DNA of 64,000 bases from Nannochloropsis salina CCMP1776 (lineage: Eukaryota; Sar; Eustigmatophyceae; Eustigmatales; Monodopsidaceae), in the NCBI GenBank assembly GCA_004565275.1, contig SDOX01000010.1, positions 505,446 through 569,445 on the forward strand, given 5' to 3'. How positions within the stretch are numbered: position 1 is the first letter of the stretch; every line of letters starts with the position of its first letter. The translations under genes and the position numbers were made by a program. Below, piece after piece: positions 47,811-56,699 of the stretch. The notes beneath the pieces are model-generated. The model did not search any database, was not told the origin of the DNA, and was given only the letters and a program-made list of their open reading frames with translations.

Positions 47811-48547
47811 GATTATTTATGGGTCGTTCACTGTGCTATGTTTGGCCGTGGTACTTGTGTAAGTTTGTACCAGCGAGCGTTCCACCACAAAAAGCCTTCA
47901 CTCCCTGCCGGCAGAAAAAAATGTATGAATAAATCATTTCGGAATTCACATGAATTTTCGTCGAAAAAATACTGACAAGAAGAATCGAGGGCGATTGCTA
48001 GAATATAGCGTCTTTTTTTGTTATCAAACATATACAACGGCGTTTTAACCGTTTTTCATTCCGCGTCCTTCAGCCGTTACGAGGGGACAGGTTTAACGAG
48101 GAGGTTATACGGCCACAGAGACCTCAGATTATTTTTTAAAATCATACTGAATCTTTAATGGTACTGGAGAGCCACTCCATCATTTCGGCGAAGCGAAAGA
48201 TGGCTCGTCATGACAAGAGCAATATCAAAATCATTATTCTTCTGCAGAAAGAAGCCTGATACGGCTCAAGCAAGGAACCGCTCGCGTAGTCGTCGAGCTT
48301 GGCTTCCAGAAGGTCAAGATAGATAACACACAAATCATGAGTTTCTGACACAACAGAAGCGTCGAATGCCATCCCCTTTTCGCTTGTTCCTTCTTACCTG
48401 TTGAAAACCCACGTATGTGAAAGAGCAAGTGCGGAGTCGTTGCATGAGTTTCTCTCCTCGATACGTACCACTTGCTCGCTCCGAATGCGATGCACCTTGG
48501 CTATCCGATTTGATATTTAGGCTTGTCATTCTTGGAAATCCCTGCGT
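47811..48547. other. Intergenic between DRC4 and tRNA-Arg
   Basis: AT-rich. No gene is supported. It should hold the DRC4 promoter. Confidence 0.45.
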
Positions 48548-48620
48548 GGCCGCGTGGCGCAATGGATAGCGCGTATGCCTACGGAGCATGAGGTTCCAGG
48601 TTCGACCCCTGGCGTGGTCG
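48548..48620 (+). tRNA. tRNA-Arg (anticodon ACG)
   Basis: A complete 73-nt cloverleaf without intron. The 7-bp acceptor stem GGCCGCG/CGTGGTC has two G-U pairs; the D stem is GCGC/GCGC, the anticodon stem TATGC/GCATG with loop CTACGGA (anticodon ACG), the variable loop AGGTT, and the T stem CCAGG/CCTGG with TTCGACC, which is also the B-box. The discriminator base is G and no CCA is encoded. ACG, with A34 converted to inosine, reads CGU, CGC and CGA. It lies in an intergenic region between two leftward genes. Confidence 0.96.
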
Positions 48621-49132
48621 TCGCCGCGACATTTTTTGATTCTCACTTTGTGTTATGATTTCGTCCTTTTTCATATGAAACATTTCTATCAAATGGTTTA
48701 CGATGGGCAGGTATCCAACTTCAGTGTTCTTTTTAGAAAGAGCGTGATTCAAGAAAATATCCCGATGTACCGACCAAAAACATCAACGCGGCCCATTTTC
48801 CGGGGCCTCACCTCCTATCGTCAAGTATGCCGTCTCTTGCCTCGTCATGAAACTTTCTATTTCGGCAAATTTGCGTCCGCAGCAGACCTTCTTCCTTACA
48901 GGATGCGTGAATTTCGAGCAATATAATGGAATCTTATCGGATGACATTAATACTACACTGCATGAAGTCTACTTTGCTTCTAAAAATTTCTGACGGGAAA
49001 GAAAAACATTGTCTGAACAAATTCGCTGTACTTACAAGGTCTTGCTTCCTGCTTTTATTTTTACACACATAAGAAACTCCGTATTGTACATGCCGAAGAT
49101 CTTCGCGACTGTCTGCGCCTAGCAGATCCCGC
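48621..49132. other. Intergenic between tRNA-Arg and RPAC2
   Basis: AT-rich. Apart from the T run just after the tRNA, nothing is recognised. It contains the presumed 3' UTR of RPAC2. Confidence 0.45.
48632..48637 (+). terminator. RNA polymerase III T-run terminator
   Basis: A run of six T 12-17 bases downstream of the tRNA-Arg gene, the usual Pol III stop signal. Confidence 0.7.
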
Positions 49133-49607
49133 CTAGTGAATTCCGCGCTCGTCCGTCGAGTCTGCTTGCTGCTCGTCGTAGTCACTTATGGCTCTGTCCA
49201 AAGTAAAGTCAAAAAGGTCACAAATCTCCACCATTTCATGCAGCCCGTCTTTTAGCACCTGCAAGGCTGGTTTGGTCGCAGATGTCTGAAGCCGGATGTT
49301 CATCTTCGGTTCGGAGGGGTGAGGGACGCTGTAGCCACAAAACCTCGTCTCCTTGCGGCCCATCAGCACATGTCTTAAAGAGTTGCCCAGCGTATGATCC
49401 TCGTCACCGAACACAAAAGTTCGAGAATGCTCGTCTGTGTATTCGAGCTAGGATGGTCGAAGGGAAGTGTGAGCGAGGCCTCTGTCACTGTTACCTACAA
49501 CCACATCGTGGAAAACGATTACGGCGAGATTAGACAAGCACTTTTCCTGAACGCACCGATTCAAATTTTTTTTCAGCAGGTTGGGGGCGATGCTCGTTCA
49601 CAGACAT
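49133..49607 (-). CDS. RPAC2: RNA polymerases I and III subunit RPAC2 (AC19)
   Basis: Exons 49607..49557 and 49447..49133 (intron 49556..49448, donor TCG|GTGCGT, acceptor ATCCTAG, phase 0) give 121 residues. The open frame alone starts at GTG inside the protein; splicing restores MSVNEHRPQPAEKKFES then LEYTDEHSRTFVFGDED. The alpha-like dimerisation motif is intact: FVFGDEDHTLGNSLRHVL, then VPHPSEPKMNIRLQT and the helix LQVLKDGLHEMVEICDLF. RPAC2 pairs with RPAC1 (AC40) to seed assembly of Pol I and Pol III, as the bacterial alpha dimer does. The related Pol II subunit RPB11 is the alternative; length and the GDEDHTLGN context favour RPAC2. The first coding exon is only 51 nt. Confidence 0.9.
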
Positions 49608-50423
49608 AGTTGATTCCCGTATTTGGTTGCTCTGAAATGTATCCTTGCGAGGAAGATGAGGGTAAGCGAGAGTATCTTGTCTTTTCGCTTTGTTGCCCCA
49701 CTTGGTCCGCTACCTGTTTATTCGCATCCAGGGAGGGAAAGTTATTTTCACAAAAATAATGACTGTGACCTACTTATGTGCGCAAAGGCTTGATGTTGCA
49801 CTGGGGTGGGTTTTCGGCATGCCAAAGCATTGACATACGAGCATCGCCAAGGGGAGACCACACCCCTTGAGCCCTGTCGCAGTGACTGTACGGTCCCGAG
49901 TCCTTCTCCAGAGCGGTCAGGGGGAAAGAGCAATGGTCTTGTAGACAAAAGAATCAAAGACTGCAGCCAAATGAGGTTTTCAGCAAATTATGCTACAATA
50001 CGTCAACATGAGCTGGCCGATGAAGCGCTTTCAATCTGGCGCGAAATTGGAGGGCAGCCATTAAAAAGCTCATTTCGTGGTTGTACTCCATGGCGGAGGC
50101 AGAAGGGCGTTAGTTTTGGGCTGGTTCTGATGAATGACTGGAGCGCACGGGACCTGCGCATATAAAGATTAACACTGTTGGCATCCAAGACCTTCGCCAC
50201 CTCCAGCGGCAGGTGTCCGCCCAGCGCCACGGTAGCGTGACGCTTCCATACGTTCCTGAAGGAAACCCCCAAAACCAAAGCGCGGGAAATTGAAGAGCAA
50301 AGTCAAGTTCATCAAAAATCAAGTTCTCCTAAGTTTTAAGGGGTAAAGAAGTCAAAGACTCGAAGTGTGCTCGACTATTTGAATTACACAAACCGTCTCG
50401 AGCGGCTTCTCTTTTCTTCTTGT
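49608..50423. other. Intergenic between RPAC2 and glycerol kinase
   Basis: No complete gene is seen. It holds a short fragment resembling fumarylacetoacetase (listed separately). Confidence 0.5.
50109..50165 (+). pseudogene. Short fumarylacetoacetase-like fragment
   Basis: The frame reads VSFGLVLMNDWSARDLRI then stop. Fumarylacetoacetase of animals has FGMVLMNDWSARDIQ at its active-site region, so about 13 of 15 residues agree. No FAH-like sequence continues on either side: the upstream frame is unrelated and a stop follows immediately. The simplest reading is a relic or duplicated exon fragment of a host FAH gene. Chance similarity is unlikely for this rare motif but cannot be excluded. Confidence 0.4.
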
Positions 50424-52340
50424 TCATACACCTCCTGTCGCTCCTCCTCTCCTTGTCCACAACCGACTGCCGATAAGAAGCCCCACCCCCAATGTGCCCA
50501 AGGTGCCGATCAATAAGGCACTCCACGCTCGCATCGCTGAATACCTTCCATACACATCGTCGTCACCCTGCAATCCGTTTTTGCCCGAAGCGCTAAAGCT
50601 TGCGTAGCGCATCAACCTGAAAGGTACCCCTCCCAAACCCTCCGTCGTATCCGTCTTCTTATCAACCCACCCAACTGATCGTTGCACAGCCTTCCTCCAA
50701 CCGTGAATTAGGTTTTCTCTGGTTTTAACCGGCATGTATGGGTCCCATTTGACCCCCACGCTCCAAATGCATCGCAACTCTTCAAAATTTTTCCAGAATC
50801 CAACCGCCAATCCGGCGGCAAAGGCCGCTCCCAATGCTGTTGTTTCCTTCGTCTGCGGCGTCAAAACCGGTACATCTAAGATGTCTGCTTGAAATTGCAT
50901 GAGCAGGTTGTTGTCCGTCATTCCTCCCCCCACCTTCAGCATTTGCAGAGAGACACCACTGTCCTCCTCCATCGCTTCCAGGACCTCAAGAATTTGGAAG
51001 GCCGTGGACTCGAGAGCGGCGCGGACGAGATGGTGCTTGTCATTGAAGGCCGTCAGCCCCACAATCACCCCGCGGGCATCGTCTCGCCAATAGGGGGCGA
51101 AGAGTCCCGAGAAGGCCGGGACGAAGAAGACGCCGCCGTTGTCTTTGACCGTGGCGGCCAGGGCTTCGGAGGCACCGATGGAGGGGAGGAGGGCCAGATT
51201 GTCCCGCAGCCACTGGATCAAGGAACCGCAGTAGGCGACAGAGCCTTCCAAGGCGTAGACGGGGGCGGCCTTGTCGAGTTGAAAGGCGACTGTGGTGAGG
51301 AGACCATGGGCGCTGGCGATGGCCGAGGTCCCCGTGTTCATGAGAAGGAAGGCGCCCGTGCCGTAGGTGGCTTTGGCTTGGCCCGCCTGAAAGCAGGTTT
51401 GCCCGAAAAGCGCGGATTGCTGATCTCCCATGATACCCGCCAGGCGGACCCCAGCCAGGGGGTTGGGCGCGTCGCCGGTGGTCGGGCTTCCCACCGCGTA
51501 CACCTCAGAGGAGGACTTGATGGTAGGGAGCATGGCCGCAGGAATCTGCAACGTGCGGAGGATGGTCTCGTCCCAGGCCAAGCTAGTCAGGTCCATGAGC
51601 AGCGTCCGGGACGCGTTGGTCACGTCCGTGATGTGGGTCTAGGGGGGCGGAGGGGGGGGGGGGCAACGAAAGTGAGGGTCAGGGGAAAGGGAGGGGACTT
51701 GGGGGGGAGGGGAAGCGGGAGGACGCAGAGCAGACGACAAGGAGGAGAGAGACAGACCCCCCGGGTATGCTACGCAGGGTCCGCTATGCACCTGTCCGTC
51801 GGTCAGTTTGTAGATGAGCCAGGAGTCCAACGTCCCAAATATAGCCTCCCCTTTCTCAGCATCGTCACGCAGTCCCGGCACGTTGTCCAGAAGCCATAAT
51901 ATCTTGCTGGCGGAAAAATAGGTGGCAATAGGCAACCCCGTTTTCTCTCGAAACCTGTCTATGCCGCGTCGACCAGCCGTCTTGAGATCCTCGCAAATGC
52001 CACGAGTGCGCGCGTCGTTCCAGACAATCACGTTGTAATACGGGACGCCGGTCTTCTTGTTCCAAATCAACGTGGATTCCCGCTGGTTCGTGATCCCTAC
52101 TGCTTCCAATAGCTCCGCATCCACGTTCGCGCTCTCCATGGCCCGACGGATGCATGTCACCGTGTTAGCCCATATCTCCATGGGATCATGCTCGACCCAT
52201 CCTGGTTGCGGGTAGATCTGCGCATGCTCAAGCTGATGCAAGCCAACCTGCTGTCCGCTATGGTTGTAGATGATGAACTTGGTGCTCGAAGTGCCCTGGT
52301 CAATGGCACCCACGTAGCTATTAATGTACGAGCTTGTCAT
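50424..52340 (-). CDS. GK: Glycerol kinase with C-terminal membrane anchor
   Basis: Exons 52340..51792 and 51638..50424 (intron 153 bp, donor ACAG|GTGCAT, acceptor CCCCTAG, phase 0) give 587 residues. The ATG at 52340 replaces an upstream TTG. Motifs: nucleotide-binding [46 protein letters not shown] (substrate site), [15 protein letters not shown] joined to [27 protein letters not shown] and [12 protein letters not shown]. The enzyme phosphorylates glycerol to glycerol 3-phosphate, feeding triacylglycerol and glycolysis. After a normal-length kinase, the last ~25 residues contain [20 protein letters not shown] then a basic end, a tail-anchor pattern. Mammalian GK isoforms are anchored similarly to the mitochondrial outer membrane; that location is inference. 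Confidence 0.94.
51652..51663. repeat. Poly-G run in glycerol kinase intron
   Basis: A run of about 12 G on the + strand, which is a C-rich tract just before the acceptor on the coding strand and probably serves as the polypyrimidine tract. Its exact length may be unreliable in an assembly. Confidence 0.6.
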
Positions 52341-52923
52341 GGTCAATATCCACAAGGCGTGACGAGGAGCCCGCGCGGATAAATTTTCGAGAGGTGGAGT
52401 ATTAAAAACGGATTTCCCAGCGCTTACAGCTTACAAACAATGCAACAATTTGGCTTGCCGTTGCGGAGAGTGACCTTGAAAGAGGACCGAGAGCGCCGGC
52501 GCCAAAGCTGTTCAAGGATACGTGCAAATGTACGAACAGTAAATTCGAAATGAGATAAAGGCAGCGCATGATGCGTGGTAGCTAAAGTGTGCGCCTGTGC
52601 CTCAACACGACGAGTGTTGAAGGGTATTCCCCCGGAATCGACCAGTGTGGCGAGTTAGCGAGCCCGAGGGACCAAGGTACAACAGAACTCCCCACCTCCT
52701 ACCTTGCAACACGCATGCGAGAAATACTTTAATAACACGGACTATGATTTGTTCGGCACGGCCACGAATCCTTGCGCTAGAATGCTGGGCACTATACATG
52801 GCGAGTCGAGGCACCCCATTCCGACTTGAGGTAGATAATTGCTCTTGTGTCGCCTTTTTCCCTAGAGCCTCAAGAAAAAGCATCCACGTCTGTCTCCACT
52901 TCACAATTAGCAGGCCTGACACC
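52341..52923. other. Divergent promoter region
   Basis: It lies between glycerol kinase (leftward) and a small membrane-protein gene (rightward). A GGCGCCAAA element at about 52,499 resembles an E2F site, but neither neighbour is an obvious S-phase gene. The rightward frame stays open from 52645 but contains no domain before 52924. Confidence 0.4.
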
Positions 52924-53307
52924 ATGTCTTTCCTGATGGCCACACTTCGAGACTGGCAAGATCGTCACCGACGCTTTGTAAAGAGGGTGCACGCCTTCCG
53001 CATCCCCCTGTCCCCTCCCGCCAAGGCCGTCGCCCAGGTCGTATACTTTTCCATCCCTCTCGTGGCGGGGTACTTTATAATGGGATGGGCCACTGACCGT
53101 GCCAAGGCTGAGATTCAATACAGCGACAGCAACGAGGCTGAAGAGACAAGGATACGCGGGGATGCCAGACAAGGAGAAGAAGCCACTCGGGTGTTTAAAG
53201 CGATGCGCGTGGATCGAGGGGGAGGCGCGATAGACGAGCAGATTGCCCGTCAAAATCTGGGGCTGCAGAGTTATCTTGACTCTATTCGAGAGTCGGGGAA
53301 AAAATGA
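52924..53307 (+). CDS. Small single-pass membrane protein of unknown function
   Basis: 127 residues from ATG 52924; the frame is open further upstream but that part is not protein-like, so the internal ATG after ccaccgtgtt-free sequence is preferred on domain grounds. A basic amphipathic start (LRDWQDRHRRFVKRVHAFRI) leads into one hydrophobic segment, AVAQVVYFSIPLVAGYFIMG, followed by a charged C-terminal helix. This N-basic, single-span layout is typical of small mitochondrial inner-membrane accessory or assembly proteins. I do not recognise the family and give no function. YqgF follows on the same strand after 288 bp. Confidence 0.55.
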   Translation: MSFLMATLRDWQDRHRRFVKRVHAFRIPLSPPAKAVAQVVYFSIPLVAGYFIMGWATDRAKAEIQYSDSNEAEETRIRGDARQGEEATRVFKAMRVDRGGGAIDEQIARQNLGLQSYLDSIRESGKK

Positions 53308-53595
53308 TGTTCATACATGTTTGTAAAAGAAGAGAAAACATAGCTCGTCAACTTTGTGGGCCGCGTGCCTGAAAGCTGGCATGTATGTTTATTATACATG
53401 CCCATGAGACATTGTAAAAAACCATCATGGATCCGCAAGACTTGCAGTTTATCCGATGTCGTTTCTCGGGAAGCAATATGCAGTTAAGGTCCACCGGCTA
53501 GGACCTTCATTCGTACGCTCTCCTCTCCTTCTCAGATGCCTTGCTCCACCATCCCCCACTGAACACAGGGTGAGCATGCAACTTTCCACCACACA

Positions 53596-54303
53596 ATGGG
53601 GCTCCTCCTGACCCTACAACCATCAGACGACCACAGTGTCCCCATCACCATGCCCTACCCTTCCTCCCCCCATTCCACGCGTCTGGTCAAGTTCCTGCGG
53701 CCCGAGTCTCTGGGCGCCTATCTCCGACACGTTCGAAGCACTTCTGCCGGGGCTTCCGCCGTGCTCCTGGGCTTGGACGTGGGTGGCAGTAAAGTCGGCG
53801 TGTCTATCGCGGATAAGACCTTGACGCTTGCCCAGCCCCTGGCTCGCATCGACCGCCCTGCCCGCCGCTCTCTCCTTTTCGGACAGGCCCCAGGGGGCGC
53901 CGACAGAGGACGCCGGCAGCCCGAGACGTTCCCGGCTCTGTGTGGGCGGGTCCTGTCCGGGCTGACCAAGGAGCATGGGGTGGCCGGCCTGGTGGTGGGC
54001 TATCCCCTGACCTTGTGGGAAGGCAAGCCGAGCCTGCGGTGTCGGGAGGTGCTGGCGTTCATGGGCGCCGTGTACAAAGAGTCGTGGGAGGAGCTCAGCG
54101 TGCCTTTCGCAGTGTGGGACGAGAGGATGACGACCCAGATGGCTCGAGAAGCCCTGAGGGGAGAAGAGGTGGAGGACGGCGGAGGATTCAGGAGGGGGAA
54201 GAGAAAGGGGGAGAGGAGGCGGCAGGCCCTGGAAGACCAGGTTGCGGCGACGATCATCTTGCAGTCATACCTAGAAAGACACATAAAGCCCGACATTGCC
54301 TGA
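53596..54303 (+). CDS. RuvX/YqgF-family RNase-H-fold nuclease
   Basis: A single-exon frame of 235 residues. LLGLDVGGSKVGVSIADKTL carries the first catalytic Asp; VAGLVVGYPLTLWEGKPS follows; FAVWDERMTTQMAREAL contains the conserved Asp-Glu-Arg; and ALEDQVAATIILQSYLE holds the last acidic residue (K.DQ.AA...L..YL motif). Bacterial YqgF/RuvX is involved in 16S rRNA 5'-end maturation and was proposed as a Holliday-junction resolvase. In algae and plants such proteins are nuclear-encoded and usually organellar. The ~55-residue N-terminal extension could be an organelle presequence but has no clear signal peptide. A basic insert (FRRGKRKGERRRQ) precedes the last motif. Confidence 0.88.
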   Translation: MGLLLTLQPSDDHSVPITMPYPSSPHSTRLVKFLRPESLGAYLRHVRSTSAGASAVLLGLDVGGSKVGVSIADKTLTLAQPLARIDRPARRSLLFGQAPGGADRGRRQPETFPALCGRVLSGLTKEHGVAGLVVGYPLTLWEGKPSLRCREVLAFMGAVYKESWEELSVPFAVWDERMTTQMAREALRGEEVEDGGGFRRGKRKGERRRQALEDQVAATIILQSYLERHIKPDIA

Positions 54304-54560
54304 CAAACAAAAGCGTGCGTTTTCTCAACAGCACAGCGTGGCACTCACGGGTGGCGCGACGCCCTGTCCAAGGAAGACAGCCAAGACTGATTATGTGTTT
54401 TTGTTCCTTCGCAGCATCACCTTCCTTTTCTTTGCGCTCACGTAGCCATTTTCAGATTCATTTATCATCTTTGTTTGCTTCCTCTTATTACCCTATCTCC
54501 TCAGGCAACCGATCGCAAGAACATTCCCCCAAAATCCTCCTTTCTCCATCCACATTTACA
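54304..54560. other. Short convergent 3' region between YqgF and homoserine acetyltransferase
   Basis: 257 bp, AT-rich, no gene seen. The two genes end toward each other. Confidence 0.45.
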
Positions 54561-56253
54561 CTACAGTTGATGTTTCCTTAGGAATTGCGCAATGGCCCCC
54601 CCCACCTGCTGCTGCTCCAGCAGGAACGCGTCGTGGCCGTTCCGGCTTTGCACCACCTTGAGCTCCCCCATGGGGATTAGCCCCGCCATCTCCTCCTGCT
54701 CGTGCAAGGGGTAGAGGACATCCGAGTCGATGCCAACCACCAGGACGGGGATGCGCAAGGAGCGCAGGGCAGCGTCCACCCCGCCCCTGTCCCTTCCCAC
54801 GTCGTGCGAGTCCATCTTCTCCGTCAACCGCACGTAGGTCAACGCGTCAAAGCGCGAGAGAAATTTCTGACCTTGGTACTCCAAATACCGACGCACCTCG
54901 TAGCGCCCGTCCTCCGCCCTGGCCCGCCCGAACTTGTTTTCAAAACCGTGCGACGTCCGGTACGAGAACATGGCGATCTGACGCGCCACGGCCAGGCCTT
55001 GCACGGGGGGCGCAGCCGGGTCGAACGCCCCGCCTTGCCAGTTCGGGTCGGCGTAGATGGCTTGCCGTTGGGTTTCGCTGATCCCGATCTGCCACGCCGT
55101 GTGCCGGGCGCCGCAGGCAATCACCACGGCCGACTTGACGAAACTCTCACCGGATTCGCCGGCCTCAGCACCCGGGCTCCCACCGCCGCTCAACCCCAGG
55201 AAAGCCCATTCCAGCGCCTGCATGCCCCCCATCGACCCCCCCACTACAGAGGCGACGGAGCGGACACCCACGGCCTCCTTGAGCATGCGCATGTGCAAGC
55301 GCACCGTGTCTCGGATAGTGACATGGGGGAAGCGCGGGCCGTAGACTTGGCCCGTGGCCGGGTCCCGGGACATGGGCCCGGTGGTGCCGTAGCAGGAGCC
55401 TGGGGGGAAGGAGGGGGAGAACAGGAAGCGTCATGACCATCGGATACTGCGCCATTGCCCGCGCACGTCAGCATCCACCCATCCCTGCGCCCGACCCTCC
55501 CTCTCCTTACCCAAGATGTTGGCGCAGACCACGAAGTACTTGTCCGTGTCGAAGGCCTGCCCGGGTCCCAGCAAGGAGGACCACCAGGTGTCCAGGCGGG
55601 CATTGCCTGTGAGCGCGTGGCACACGACCATCACGTTGTCCCTCGCCTCGTTTAAGCGACCGAATGTGTTGTAACGCACCTCGACGTCGCGCATGGTAGC
55701 TCTGGAAAAAAGGGGCGGGGAACCCCCCAAAAAAATGTCCTGAGACGCGCCAAAAGCGACAAAGACATACATGCCTACATTCAAGCGAAAAAAACCCAAA
55801 ACGCGGGTCGCGAAGGTCTCCATTGACTACATATGGCTCCTCTCCCCCTCAATTTCGCCTTATGCCTACTCCTTACCCGCTTTCAGTGGTAAAATGAGGC
55901 ACAACATATGTCTGGCCGGACGCATCAAGGTTGCCATACTCATCCTTGAGCGCGTCACTTGGCGTGGCCGCAGAAGTTGCCTTCCCGCGGTGCGACGGGG
56001 TCATCAACGACGAGGGTGAGTCCGCTGCTCTTACGGGGCTGTTGCATCGCCTGGTGAGGCCTGAAGTGCAGACAGTCAGAGGCATTGTGCTGATACGACG
56101 AGAAAGAAGACGAGGCGGGGACGGTGGTGGCGCAGGAAGCGTGATGCCACTGCCCCTGCGGCGGCTGCAGGCGCCTGCGCAACCAGCGTGGTGCGTGAGT
56201 GGTCTTCGGGAGCTAGCTGCCGCAACGCGTTCTATTGCTGCCCTCACCCTCAT
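54561..56253 (-). CDS. metX: Homoserine O-acetyltransferase (MetX/MET2)
   Basis: Three exons, 56253..55877, 55701..55511 and 55399..54561, give 468 residues; all junctions are GT-AG and phase-consistent (2, then 1). Splicing yields YVVPHFTTESG-ATMRDVEVRYNTFG, VCHALTGNA, and CANILG joined to SCYGTTGPMSRDP. The alpha/beta-hydrolase nucleophile is Ser in GGSMGGMQALEWAF. Asp of the triad lies in VLVVGIDSDVLYP and His in SRNGHDAFLLE. The enzyme acetylates homoserine with acetyl-CoA, the first committed step of methionine synthesis by the bacterial/fungal route; plants instead use O-phosphohomoserine. The Arg/Ser-rich N-terminus (MRVRAAIERVAAASSRRP) looks like a mitochondrial or plastid presequence. 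Prolidase lies divergently 446 bp away. Confidence 0.94.
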
Positions 56254-56699
56254 GCTCGAGCCCACCCCAGCATTGGAGTAGGGCTGCCTGTCCCGCTGGC
56301 CCCTCTGTCTCCGGTGAAAGTGGGGAAATGTTACAGTGCAAGTGCGATTAGCATGTAAGTATATATTTTTGGGGGATTTCTGGCGGTGCCGCAGGATGGG
56401 AGGGACGGGCATTGCGAAAGGATGACGACCAATTCGTGTGATATCATTGCAGCAGCCCACCTGGGCTCAAGCAGGATCGTCACCAAACCGCAACGATCGC
56501 TGTCTTGCTTTTGCTCTCTTTCGTCACTACTTCTTGCCAGGCTCATAATCCTTACGTCTTTCCAATGTGTTTGATTGCTATACCATCAACTTCTGATGGT
56601 TGCGCTATCTATGGTCTTTATGAGAGGGGAGTCGTCTTAAATGCTCTCTCTATTCATACCCATCCCGATGATTGAAGACATCAAAACAGTCGAAACAGC
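56254..56699. other. Divergent promoter region between homoserine acetyltransferase and prolidase
   Basis: No gene is seen in 446 bp. The homoserine acetyltransferase frame extends upstream to an ATG at 56412, an alternative start. Confidence 0.45.

Noticed and set aside
50889-51899. A 336-codon rightward frame
   Set aside because: It is antisense to both exons of glycerol kinase.
55744-55756. An E2F-like GCGCCAAAA element
   Set aside because: It lies inside an intron of the homoserine acetyltransferase gene with no sensible promoter position.
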